From the NCBI GenBank assembly GCA_947568835.1, contig OX387603.1, positions 20,608,651 to 20,672,650 of the forward strand: a stretch of DNA of 64,000 bases. The letters are read 5' to 3'. How positions within the stretch are numbered: the stretch's first letter is position 1; each line of letters begins with the position of its first letter. This document shows, one piece after another, positions 1 to 11,400 of the stretch. Under the pieces are notes generated by a model. The model saw only the letters and a list, made by a program, of their open reading frames with translations. It was not told where the DNA came from and searched no databases. The position numbers were made by a program, and so were the translations under genes. Source of the stretch: Protonemura montana (Eukaryota; Arthropoda; Insecta; Plecoptera; Nemouridae).

Positions 1-737
1 TGAGACAACAACTGATCAGGTGCATTTGTATCATCAGGGTGGGTCCAACACAAAACTGCAAATGCATTTGAATTGTTTTGATTGGTTAGTTACTTTTGTT
101 TTTAATTGTGATTATTAAAGAAAAATAACCAGAAATGTTGGTTCATCTACCAGAGAATTTAAAATATTTTAGCTGTTGTTGTTGAGTTTTTTGTATTTAG
201 AAAATAGACAGCTGGCATGGTGTTCTTCATCTTACATACTACTCAACAAGAACAAGGCAACAAAGCTGAAACCTAAAGAAGTCATTTTTAAAATTGGGAA
301 AGAAATGATGTAACTGCCAGGAAAAGTTATGAGAATAGGGGAAGAAAGATTACCAAAGGAAAATGTTAAACTTGAAACATGAGAGAAGGGGAGGAGAAAA
401 ACCAAGAGAAAAATTACAAGCAGATGTGGAGGAAAGAGGAGGAAAATAGAGTGAAATAAAAGAGAGAAAAGGTTGTTGGCCAAAGAAAATGGTGTGCAAG
501 ATGCTGTATGAAGAAGAAAATTATTTAGCAAAATCAAGTCTCATGCCTTGAATGAAGTATTCTGTATTTTCAATCTGTGTAATTTAATCGGAGAAAAATA
601 AATTGATATAAAAATATGATTAATTAATTTACATTAAACCCTTTTTCAATAATAAATAGAATGTTAGGACGATTGCATTCGCACAGAAAGTAGAAGATCA
701 TCTTTAACAATTCCTATGGCCAAGTCCCACTAAGTCC
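1..737. other. Downstream flank and probable 3' UTR of Polycomblike
   Basis: AT-rich with a purine-rich plus strand (GGAGGAGAAAAACC-type tracts at 300-450). I see no coding exon here, though an extra 3' exon of Polycomblike cannot be ruled out. Confidence 0.5.
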
Positions 738-3700
738 CTAGTTTCCACAAAGTAAACCCACCTTTTTAGGTCTGGAAATAGCATCTTTGACTAGCTTCCT
801 AGCCTTGCGCGAAACGATATCCTTGCTGACTTCTTTCCCTTTGTGTTTCATCTTCCGCCTCTTTATCGCATTGCCCTTTGTCCCCTTGTCGGCCTTCCAA
901 TGCCGCCTCATAGCAGACTGTTGCAAGTTCACGTTGACCGTAGGGAAAGGAACAGTCTTTTTCACGAAGCCGTAGCTGTAGAACTGCGAGCTCGTGATCG
1001 ACAACTGACGAGAAATCACGGTTAAATCAAGCTTGTTCGAGCATTGTGCAAAAAATGTTCACTACTAACGACTACCGTTCTGAAATACACCCAGACATAC
1101 ATTGGGAACTCGAAACGTATAATTAGAGCACTGATAGCTGCACTTTCTGCACACAGAATTGATTGACCGATGATACACAGGATGTATATGAAATATAGTT
1201 TTCTGAGTATTGGAACTGTATCACAGAGCTGTGAATGTTTACTGCAAACTGTATTACAGCAAACTGGACAATACTGCAATCTTATCAACATGGCCATATG
1301 ACTTTCAGGTTTCTAGTCACTTTTATACAGTTATGTTTAAATGGACTGATAAGAGGAAGGCTGCAACAGAAAGATACTGTGGTTGTTGGGTTCTGAATCT
1401 AGGTCAGCAGAATTGAGTTGAAAAAAGTAGCAAATTAGCATTTTATGCTTGGATATATAACACTCTTCATAAAATGTGTGTTGTGTCTGTATTCTTTTCA
1501 ATAGATTTAGTATGAATACACACACATATAATATATATATATATATATATATTGATCTAATTTGTAGGTGATAAGTGCATCTAATATCAAAGGTACTCCA
1601 CTGCAAGTAGCTACTTGTTAGGGAAAACACTTGTTTTTATTTTAAGATAAAGATGGGAAAAACTGGTCAAAAAGTAAAAAAAGCTCAACAAGAAAAAAAC
1701 ATAACTGTTTTAGGAAGATGAAGATGAGTGGTAAGGAGTGATTTGGAGTTCTAATTTTGTTCGACACTGCATCGCATTAAAAACGCTTTAACATTAAGAT
1801 TTAAATTTCCACTCACATTATCTTTCTTCGAATCGGTGTCTGACGAACAAGAGGAAGACAATCCGTTGCGTTCCATTATGTGGATCATAGATGGTACGGG
1901 AGTGTTCTCGCGCTGCCCGTTAAAGAGGTAAGACTTGCCGCTAGCAAGTGATTTGTACGTTGGTGGCAGGAACTTGAGAGATTTATTGTTGTCTTTCAGC
2001 AAAGTATCATTGACGGGCACATTCTTTGGCAGAGTGATTGGCGGGGGATTGAGAGGCACATCCTCTCTTAAGGCCCAGATCGTGGTTCGTTTCTTTATTT
2101 CTTTACCGCATTTGAAGTGTTTCATATTTTTTGCCAATACCGATTTGATATGGCATATTCTTTCCTCCAAACTGCAGTTATGAATCTAGGACAAAAACAC
2201 TTGGATATTACGCACCTAGATCTAAAAAAAAGTGTTTGTACCGAATACAATTCTAATGGTTATTGTTATTTACCTTGGGAGGCAGTTGAAATTCATTCCA
2301 GTTGGAATTAATGTGTGGAACAATGTTACTCTCAAGATCAAAATATTTCTTATAATGCTGGAGCGAGAGGTTGTAGAGTGCAATATGGACAATATTTTCC
2401 CACTTCAGCTCAAGGCGACGAACAAACTCCTTCCCAAAATTACATAATTTACAAACAAACACATAAAACCTGTAAAGAAACACAGAAAAAGATCAAATGC
2501 TTGTTTTGCAGTTCCACGAAACGATCAACTTTTTTTAAAACCAAATATTTCTAAAATTCTATGCTCTAACTACTAAACATTTCTCTACATTCTATATTAT
2601 GATGACACCTATGATCAGCTGTGTGCTCACCTATCACCAGAAAACATGGGATATGACAGACACTGCAGACACTTCTCGTGGAACCACTTCTTGCAAGACT
2701 GACACTGAAGCATATTGTGGTATTTTTGCTTAAGCATTTGATGGCAGTAGCAAACCTGACGCTTGTCTCCAGTCTCGTATGGTGCTCGCCAATGAGCCAA
2801 CTTGTGCTGAAACAGGCAAGCAGTTTGTTAGGAACCAGACAGATCACTTATGATGTCAGGAACAGATGTCAATGGTTGTCCCCATGAGCTTACCAACGAC
2901 TTTGCTGTGTTAGGGCTAACCTCCCTAATTTGGTCCATCTAAAAGAAGACAAATAAATTAACTCAAGTTGAGGCGTGGTCATTTATTCAATGAACGAATG
3001 CTATGTTTACTCACTTTGATGACAGGTCTCAAACTGTCTTTTGTGTTATGCCTAGGTTGTTTATTAAGTTTCTTTTGTGTTAAAAGTTTTGGCCTAGTTA
3101 TTTTTTTCGGCGTTTCTTTAACCTCTTTTTTAAGAGCCCTAGCTTCTCTAGACTTGTTGGGGGCTCGCTGGTTGCATCGAGAACACAACCACCGAGAGCC
3201 AGGCTTGGCCGCATCTGTCGGTGCGTGCGGTTTGTGACACAGTTGGTGGTAGCCCCGCCCACATTTATCACATTCGATGATTTCGTTGTCTGTTTTCGGC
3301 TTAGACTTTTTACAAATTACACAGTGTGAGTTTGTCTCAATGAACTTTTGGAGATCTTTTAGGGAAGATGGCTTTTCTGTGCCATCCATGAACTTGACTA
3401 CATACTTTTCAGCAACTGCATCCACCTGATTACAAGAAGAATTTTTTTTAAAGATTTTGAACGAGTTACTTAGAGTTTAGTAAAAATTCAAATAAGACAC
3501 AACATGTACTAAATTGAAAAATTTAATTGATTGTGATCATGTTCATTAACTGCATACCTTTACTATTGTTCCTAGATAGTACTGTCCTCCTTCCAGTCTA
3601 TAAACATCTTCGCCGACGACAAAACCATTTGGGCGACGATCATTGGTAGTGCTGTCTGGGACTGCGGAATCATCTTCAGGTTCAGACTAAGAAAATATGT

Positions 3701-3794
3701 ATTGTTAGATCCTTGATACCTTTAAAATGCAGTGTAAAGAAGTGCTAATTGCAGTATACTTTTACCATACCTTAATTCTAGTCAATTGAGACAT
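738..3794 (-). CDS. Pcl: Polycomblike protein (MTF2/PHF1/PHF19 family), 8 coding exons
   Basis: PRC2 accessory factor that helps recruit or stabilise the H3K27 methyltransferase on chromatin in the nucleus. Exons read on the minus strand: 3794-3771, 3686-3558, 3425-3015, 2938-2894, 2806-2631, 2469-2274, 2185-1817, 1031-738. All phases agree and sum to 547 codons plus TAG. Visible domains: Tudor about residues 29-79; PHD1 86-135 (CVIC, CDKC, H-x2-C, CSRC); PHD2 222-271 (CYC, CQSC, FHEKC, CKLC); then the extended-homology winged helix, with NWNEFQLP and the basic CGKEIKKRTTIW loop that contacts DNA in this family. Length is close to vertebrate paralogues (about 580-590) and far shorter than Drosophila Pcl. 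The start MSQLTRIK is the first ATG of its exon and is joined in phase, so I prefer it. The acceptor of the last exon (AACAAG at about 1032) is weak. AAG|GTGGGT near the stop could act as a donor, so the C-terminus is the least certain part. Confidence 0.93.
1526..1554. repeat. (TA)n microsatellite in Polycomblike intron 7
   Basis: A run of about 12 TA dinucleotides within the 785 bp last intron (1032-1816). I see nothing else of note in that intron. Confidence 0.9.
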
Positions 3795-5481
3795 TGTGAT
3801 ATTTATCCTGTTTGTTTCCTCAATAGCAATACCACGACCGGTCTTCACACATCGGCAAACCAGCTAGAAATATATTGTCATTTTAATAAAGACTCCATAC
3901 TGACACATGCTCCGCTGCTGCCTTGGTCTACATGGTATATTTATTTGGTTATTTGGCCAAACAAGTGGGTAACGGAATTAATTTTAACGCTGAAGATTTA
4001 AGACATGGGTCGAATTTACTCAAAAGTATGCTATGTGAGGTGTAGTAGCAGAATAATGACAACACGATTCTGAGGAAGTTGTCAAGTAGGCAGGGTTGGC
4101 TGGCAGAGCTGCCATTGCCATGATGCACAGGGCAATTCCTAGATGGATCTAGGAATGGTGGAAGTGCCTTTTTCCATATGATGCTCAGCCACACAGATTG
4201 AAATAGGTTAGTCACTACTGGAACAATCAGAAACTTTTCTTATGTATAATCAACGGTTGTCTGGTTTATGGGTGCCTGCTGCTTTCCCTTTCATTCTGAC
4301 TATAACAACAACCATCGTTTTGAAACTTTCGAAGTGACTGGCCTTCTTATTTAATTGAGACGCTAAACGGAGCATTTTAAAGCGTTCTCAATGTTTTCTG
4401 AACAGATAAGGAATATAACTAAATTATTAGTTACCGTCAGACGAAACGCCTCACTAATGCTACGATAATAACTCGTCGATCATTATTGATGTTGTCAGCC
4501 ATTAGGCATAAAAAACACTGTACATGATGAAGACGCGCGGCAAACAGATGCAGGAAACGACCAAGGCGAAATCAGTCAGTAAAAATACACAAGCATTCGA
4601 TATTTATGTATATGATCATGAAATACAATTACGAACTAGTAAAATGTATTGGCAAGAGTGTATATCTACAGAACTATTCATAGAGAAAAAATAAATAAAG
4701 TAAATTCAAAACCTTATCACCATCTTGGAAGAAGACGTTGACTACGCGAGTCAGTTTGTATCCGTAATACAAACTGCCTAGACTCATTCAATATCAAATT
4801 TTAACGATCATTTGAATAAATGTGGATGATTTGGATTCCTTAAAAGCATTTAAGTTAAATAATATTAGCAGCTATTATTAAATAAGCATCCTTCGTTACA
4901 ACTTACTTTTGCTGGTGGTTATAAACAAAGTCAAATACAGAGTTTTCAAGTTTCAAATATCTGTAAATTGAAATGAAACGTTAAAATAAATTAGACAAGT
5001 AGCATTTTAATGACAAGATACAATTCCAATACTTGATTTACAATTTTTGTGAACATGTATGACAAACAGACACAATAATGCACACCAATCTGTGTCAATA
5101 TCTTATTTTCTACTGAAAAGTGTGGAACCGGTCTGTTACACTCATAAGTGTGGTACATTATAGTTGCCTTGTAAAAGTAGTAAATTTAATGAGTGATGGT
5201 GATCTATCATAATCGAACTATTAAGAATGTATACATACACCAAGGAAAGCTATCTAAATAACGAATGAAGTCTCTAATAAATTATGCACGCATCGCTACA
5301 TCCACACACATCTATGGTTCGAATTGATTTAAAAAATCATGGCAATAAGAGTGGTACAGAGAAAAATATAGCTTTACAACAATTGACACAAGGTGAACAT
5401 TCTCATATTTCGCGAGCTCTTACAAGCACAACTGCGGAGGTACGTATGTGAAGCGTCAAATAATTTCCCATTTAAAAAGAT
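3795..5481. other. Interval between Polycomblike and LRRC57
   Basis: Holds the Polycomblike 5' UTR/promoter (just above 3794) and the LRRC57 3' UTR (just below 5482). No coding frame, repeat family or RNA gene recognised. Confidence 0.5.
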
Positions 5482-6198
5482 TTAAAACATTTTCTTCTTC
5501 ATAGCCGTGTAACGTTCCATATATTCGTCGTACCCATCAACTTCGGCAAAACTCTTCATATCAAAAAGATTTCCATCAAGCGCCAGGATGGATATCTTCG
5601 AATCCACTAGTATTCGGCGATTAATGGCCGTAAGCTGCAAGCAGTTCTCTTCGAGTCGTAACGTTTTCAAGCGAGGACAGTCTGCAATGTTTTCTGAAAG
5701 TGTTGCTACTCGATTTTGGTTAAGATTCAGCTCAGTGACACGAAGATCTGATACGTCTTCTGGAACTGCAGTTATTCTGTTCTTTGACAAATCTAGCACA
5801 TCCAAATGGACAATGCCTTTGAACATCAGAGGGAATGCTGTCAGTTGGTTATCACTAAGATTAACCTGCTTCAGGTGGGTCAGCTTACAAAATGACTCTG
5901 GAATTGCTGTCAATCTGTTGCTGCTTGCAGAAAGACTCTCAAGCTTAACAAGATTGCCAATTATTTCTGGCAGAAAAGTTAGTCTGTTGCGATTCAAATT
6001 AAGATGTTTTAAAAGACTAAACGACCCAATGTCATTTGGTATTTCTATGAACCTATTTTCAGATAGATCTAATGTACGCAGTATATCTTCCAGCTGCTTA
6101 AGATTTGGTGGAAATTCAGTAAGTTTTCCTTGTGATAGTTTGAGAACTCCTGTTTTCTTGGCTGTTTCAAAGTGTTGCTTGACTGCTGAGTTACCCAT
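5482..6198 (-). CDS. LRRC57: Leucine-rich repeat-containing protein 57
   Basis: Single coding exon of 238 aa, matching the roughly 239 aa of animal LRRC57. The start MGNSAVKQ is an N-myristoylation signal (Gly2, Ser/Ala context), so the product is probably membrane-anchored. At least seven LxxLxLxxN-type repeats follow: LRTLDLSENRF, LKHLNLNRNRL, LESLSASSNRL, LKQVNLSDNQL, LDVLDLSKNRI, VTELNLNQNRV, LKTLRLEENCL. The tail ends KKKMF. The family is a small LRR adaptor of poorly defined function, so I infer no pathway. On the minus strand the ATG is preceded by a purine-rich 5' UTR. A likely 3' splice site (TTCATAG|GGTCAG) at about 6363-6365 suggests an upstream non-coding exon. The neighbour RAPGEF1 is divergent, so the two promoters may share the 6.4-8.2 kb interval. 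Confidence 0.95.
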   Translation of the reverse strand: MGNSAVKQHFETAKKTGVLKLSQGKLTEFPPNLKQLEDILRTLDLSENRFIEIPNDIGSFSLLKHLNLNRNRLTFLPEIIGNLVKLESLSASSNRLTAIPESFCKLTHLKQVNLSDNQLTAFPLMFKGIVHLDVLDLSKNRITAVPEDVSDLRVTELNLNQNRVATLSENIADCPRLKTLRLEENCLQLTAINRRILVDSKISILALDGNLFDMKSFAEVDGYDEYMERYTAMKKKMF

Positions 6199-8220
6199 TG
6201 GTTGATTATTATTATTTCTCTTCTCTGTTGGTGCTTTGTAAGTTTCGTTCGAGCGGGAGGTAGTCGTGCGACTGGTGCACGAGGTGTTACGAGGCTGCGA
6301 TTCCTGTCCCTCTTGATCTAAATGTGACTCGTTTCGTTGAACGCTGCCAGGACACAGCTGACCCTATGAACAAATATCATAATACTTTAAGGTTAAATTT
6401 ATTGCTGAAATACTTCTTATCTTCATAGATTAAGCAAGCAAAACGTATTTCAGAAAGAACTGTGGATAAGTTTGTCATGGTTTGTCGTGCATTGTGAACT
6501 TACCATGAAAGTATAAGCGAGTCACGCCCACTTTTTCATGAAAGTCTGCGATATATTTGTAAAACAGCATCCAGGATATTGTTCGATGATTTAGTTTCAG
6601 TCTAGTTTCTTTAATACCCTGGTATATTTAAAATTAAATATGTTCGTGCTTGAGAATTAAAACCCACTGTTTAATCCAGATGTTGACAGCCAGACGTCAA
6701 CTGTCAAAATGAGTGTTACGAAATATCACCGAATAGAGCGCGTCAATAGAAACGAAAAACATGGACGTCAATTTCATCTGCGAGCTTGTTGTTGTCGCGA
6801 AACATTAAAGAAACTAAATCAAAAGAGATGTAGGAAATGGTGCGGTTATGCATACAAAAAATACTAGTGCTTTGGTGATACAGAAGGGTGTTCAGCTATG
6901 TCAGCATCGCCTCAAACTGAAAGAAATGTATCAGGTATGTCAACTGAACTCGAGCATGATCTTTGCCTTCCCAGTTCCACCTTCAGCTGCCAAGATGCAC
7001 TGTGTTTCTGCACACCTGTGCCAACGTATTGATTGATACTATTTTCTTAACCTAATAAATATCATATTATGAAGTTCCAGATTTATTTCTATGAGTTTAA
7101 TCTCTAGTTCAATTACTGTCGATACGAAACATGAAGCATAGCCCTTGGGTTTAGATATGATGCAAGTTTCTTAAAAAAAATGGGCCAAGGCCTGTCACAT
7201 TACCGGGATGCAAGCAAACGTTCTTGTATTGAAACTAAGCTTGATTTTTTATTTCAAGTTTTGAAACTATGGTTGTGCCAGAGAAGTTCTGGTTGCACTG
7301 TAAAACCGATCATCCTGAAATATGGGACCCGCCTGGTAGATAGGCAGCACTTTAGCGGTGTATGTCCGCCGCGTTGCCTATCTGAAAGGCGGAAATGACA
7401 TATTTGCGAATGCACACACTGGGTGACATGTAAACACGAATAACGCAACTTCCAAAAAAAATGTATAAATAGCCACGAACATTATAGGTACATTAAAGTT
7501 GATGGGTTAAGCTTATCACGGAATAAGTATACAATACGAATGTAGGTAGGTAGGCAAGTAAATCGCAAGTGTCGAATAGGTTACCAACCTTCCCTTTTTT
7601 AAAGGCTTAATTTTTAAAGAGTGTGCTTCCATTGCTTAATGCTTTAAATTTATCTGTAATAAACATACATTATTGCTAACTATATTAAATATTGGTCTAC
7701 TTTTATACCTTTACTTAATCAAATCTTCTCTCCGTTACTTTCTTTGGCAGCTAGGCATATTTTCTAAGAAAATTTCACTGTCCAGACCACGCAGCATCTG
7801 TTTTGTTTGTTGATGTGTAGGCCAAGGTTCCTTCGAGGCGAGCTTTATAATTGAAATCTGGTGCCAGAAACGCTCGAAATAAACCAACTTCATTTAGAAG
7901 CTTGCGCAAATCCTGTATCGTATCTTCTCACCACCTTTCGTGAAATTGTTTCAGTCTAGAATCACAAACGATCGCGTCGCCTTCATTTTGTACGCACAAA
8001 ATCGGTTTGTTAGATTTTTTATCGTAAAATTGTATGATTTGTTGTTTTTTTTTTGCGTTTTTATCAACTTAAGGGCCGGAGTATCATTTTTAAACATTCT
8101 GTGATCAACATAAAGATAACGGATCCGATAACATTCAGCAGCGGTCACGCTACATTTACTTTTAGCGTGTGATAATTGAATTAAAAAATCGTATACCTTC
8201 AGCAAATTATTCCAAGAAAA
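6199..8220. other. Divergent LRRC57 / RAPGEF1 upstream interval
   Basis: Contains the LRRC57 5' UTR (to about 6363) and presumably the divergent promoters of both genes. A small inverted repeat (AGATAGGCA / TGCCTATCT) spans 7338-7383. No TATA box or strong CpG block was convincing. Confidence 0.45.
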
Positions 8221-8434
8221 ATGCCTCAATTCGATGAAGGATTTTTGTTGATGCCTGTTAAAGGAATACGGAGTTATAAGGTCAAAAATACGTGCAGTGC
8301 CGCAAACCCTCCCAGTGCCCGTCGTCCCTTATCGGCGGAGGCCTCTTGGCCCCGATATACCCTTGACTCCAGCCTCCCTGTTCTCAAAAGGAACTCGGCT
8401 GAAGAAGACGACGATGATGATATCGACGACGAAG
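8221..8434 (+). CDS. RAPGEF1: Proposed first coding exon of RAPGEF1 (71 codons plus 1 nt)
   Basis: An ATG-open segment reading MPQFDEGFLLMPVKG at the start and ending in a strongly acidic run (EEDDDDDIDDE). It stops after one base of the next codon at a good donor (GAAG|GTAGAT). The first certain exon, at 26745, begins AA TCA GAC with acceptor TTTACAG. Joining gives GAA, so the acidic run continues as E-E-S-D-T-N-V without a break. In-phase joining has a one-in-three chance by accident, but the donor, the acidic continuity and the 1343-codon total all agree. GC content is higher than in the flanks. A possible 3' splice site (ACCTTCAG) lies about 22 nt before the ATG, so a further non-coding exon upstream is possible. 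The implied intron is 18.3 kb. I know no family domain in this piece; alternative first exons may exist. Confidence 0.7.
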
Positions 8435-11400
8435 GTAGATAACCGTTGTCATACCTGGGGAACATGTGGTTAAATTATCTCAATTTAACTTCTTACCCAT
8501 TCGAAAAAAATATAGCACCGATTACCCTTCTTCTACCCGGTAGGTACCCCTTAAAGTCAATAACTCTTACACTTAACCCCAGTTACCACGTCTTTCTCCC
8601 AAAATGTATCGAAATTATAAAATATTAAATTACATAACAGCAGATATTAAAAAATATCTGCTTCGACACAAATCACACTGACCGAATTTCATCGTGCTCC
8701 GTGCTAGCCAAGCTACTGGAAGCAATCAGTTAGTAAAATAAATGTTATTTGAAAAATCAAAGTGAAATTCGGCATAAAGCACAAGTGCAAATCTAACCAT
8801 GTGTGATCGACTTTCAACCCTCAAGACACATTCATCAAATTAAATACCAGGACGCATCGAAGAAGTTTCGAACTACATGCTCGTGCCAAGTACTTTTAGT
8901 GGATTTTTGTCTGATCCTGGTGATCCTCATGTTTTTTTTGCCTGACTGCCAATTGCCATTTCGATTCTTGGAACAGTAAGTGGTCCAATTGGCTTAAAAA
9001 TAGTTTCCTTCTTCCTGGTTCTTGACTACTAAATCAATTTCAAAATTATCGTTCTATATCGCCTGGAAGACGTGGGATGTGGAAACCTGAAATGCCCACA
9101 ATGCTCTTTAAGCTCTGAAAAACCCCCACTTAAAAGGTAGCTCCGGTGTGGGTGGCTCTAGCAAATTGATTTGTTTAGTTTCGCGTTCTTTCTAATTCCA
9201 GAAGCGTTGTTAGCGAAAACTATAGGCGTTGTCCTCTTTAATTAAACGAGACGTTCTTTTTCGTAATGACCAACCTTTTGGATTAAATTCAGATACCGAA
9301 TTATTTAAATCTACGTTTCTTTTATCGATGAAGCCACCGGGTTTTGAATCAATGAAATCATTCACGATTCGCATAATGTGATACCTGTGGGTTTACGATC
9401 TGTGCACTTCCTCCAATTAGGTGACAAATGTCTCCCACTCACAATTGAAACTGGGCCTAACTAGACCCAGCCCACTCGGCGCTGGGTGAGATCATGCCTT
9501 CGTCGGTGCTCGACGACTGCTTACGCGTTGTTTCCCTGCGAACTACCACACCGCCCAAATTCTTCGGAAGTGTTTGATAAACAAGATTTGATGATTTCTG
9601 ATATATTTCGAATGTGCGTTACATGTTTTTATCGACTTACATACTTTTCTAGTGGGTTGAAGATAACGTGCATTTATGAAAACGATAACTGTAAATTGTA
9701 AATAAAATTTATTTAGCGAAATAAGTATATATCCAGGCAAGCGTGTGGAAGAAACGTCGCAAAACCTAAGTTTTTTAGTTCTAGGATTTCCTTGATGATC
9801 AGGAATTGGTGGGATAAGATGTTGCGGACGCTCAATCTCGAAGGTTATCGGACAAGCAGGAACCGAGCAACAGTAAGCATCAAAGATCATACGAGTACAT
9901 TCTTCGTACTCTTACCGTCATTATCCTGCTTTCACCATTCGAGGGACTTCACCACGCCATGACTTTTCAGTCGCTAAATCTTGTTTTTTTGCCACAATTT
10001 TACCAAGTGGTAAATGTGACGTTTGAGTCTTGGATTAGAAATAACTTTATTTGTAAAATCTGTGCTTAAATAACCGTTACTTTCCTGCTGCAATTGAACT
10101 AGCAATATTTTTCAATCTGATTTTTCAATCAGTCGCCTAGATGGCCGATACATACAAATAAAGTTAATTTAAACTAGTCAACATACATTGAATGTATCTA
10201 AATTTAATTAATCCCATTGATGAAGCTTAAAAAGTCAGAAAGCCAAAGCAATTATCATTTTAGCTGGCATATTTTTATAAAAAGAAGTGCCGCCACTCGC
10301 ACTAGCACTCGATTACCCTTGTAACATGCATCGTTTTCCAAGAATAGAACAGAAATCTAATCTTTACGCAACGACCAAAACCTCTTTGAACTAAAGCCGC
10401 GCGCGCTTGTCCAGGTGAACGCGAAATTTCTCACCGACCCTCCTCGATTTTCCGATTGAGCCGGTTGGAAAATTATCCAGTGATCCGCAAGCTTTACTTG
10501 CTTGAAGGTCAGGCTTGGTCAGCCAACAGACTTACTCTACAGACGCTTTGGAACCCTTTGGAGGCAATAGGTTTGAAGTCTTGGTTGGCGTAGGATGATT
10601 TTTTATTGCGTGCCCGAGCAAGCTACGTGGAAAATGAGAAGGGTTGCTTGCTCCCAAAGATCACCCAGAAGGGAGAAGAAGCCCGGCACCTTATGCTGTT
10701 GACGAGCACCAAGGGACCAGATTCATGAACCTAGCTTATCAAAAGGACTCCTCTAAAAATTCATGCTGTCGACTGTATACTCCGGTCAACAAGAGAACTT
10801 ATTTTTCCGGCAGAGACGCCACCCTTCGTTTTGGAGTGACATTACTTCTAAAAACACTACCAATCACCTCCGCTGATGTCTTGCTTTTGTCGTGTCAAGA
10901 TGTTTCGTTTCTCGAGCTGTTATAAGAATTTTTCTACCAATTATAACAGTATCGAGAATTATTTTGTGGATGAAATGAATATTTTGCAAGTGGCTATGCT
11001 GAGGAGTAATTATTGGGGTGTCTTCTCCCACATGCTTGACCGTAGGATAAGTGAATCCACATCGTATTTCCTTTTAAGATTTCAAACCCATTCGACTTTC
11101 CTGATTTGGGCGTTTGTTTTGTGTGGTGGAAGTGAATCTTAGGCCATAATATTTCAATTTCAATTTCAACATCTCTATTGTAACAGGTATGCAAGCTACC
11201 CAGAAGTGCAATATAATAAAAACACTGTAAACAATCACAGTAACACCTTAAAAACCAATCAATAACAATTAAAATTAATATCAATCAATATTAATTTTCT
11301 TAAACTTGCCAAAACGTTCAGTTGTGTCAGTCCTTGCGTTTCAAGACAGTGAATTCGAAGTTAGACGTTCCGAAATAATCTGACACTGGAGCACGTGACT

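Noticed and set aside
232-537. 101-codon open frame on the minus strand
   Set aside because: It is the complement of a purine-rich tract, reading mostly Leu/Phe/Ser, with no splice or family signal.
7338-7383. MITE ends around AGATAGGCA / TGCCTATCT
   Set aside because: Stem of only about 9-10 bp, no target duplication and no second copy in the window.
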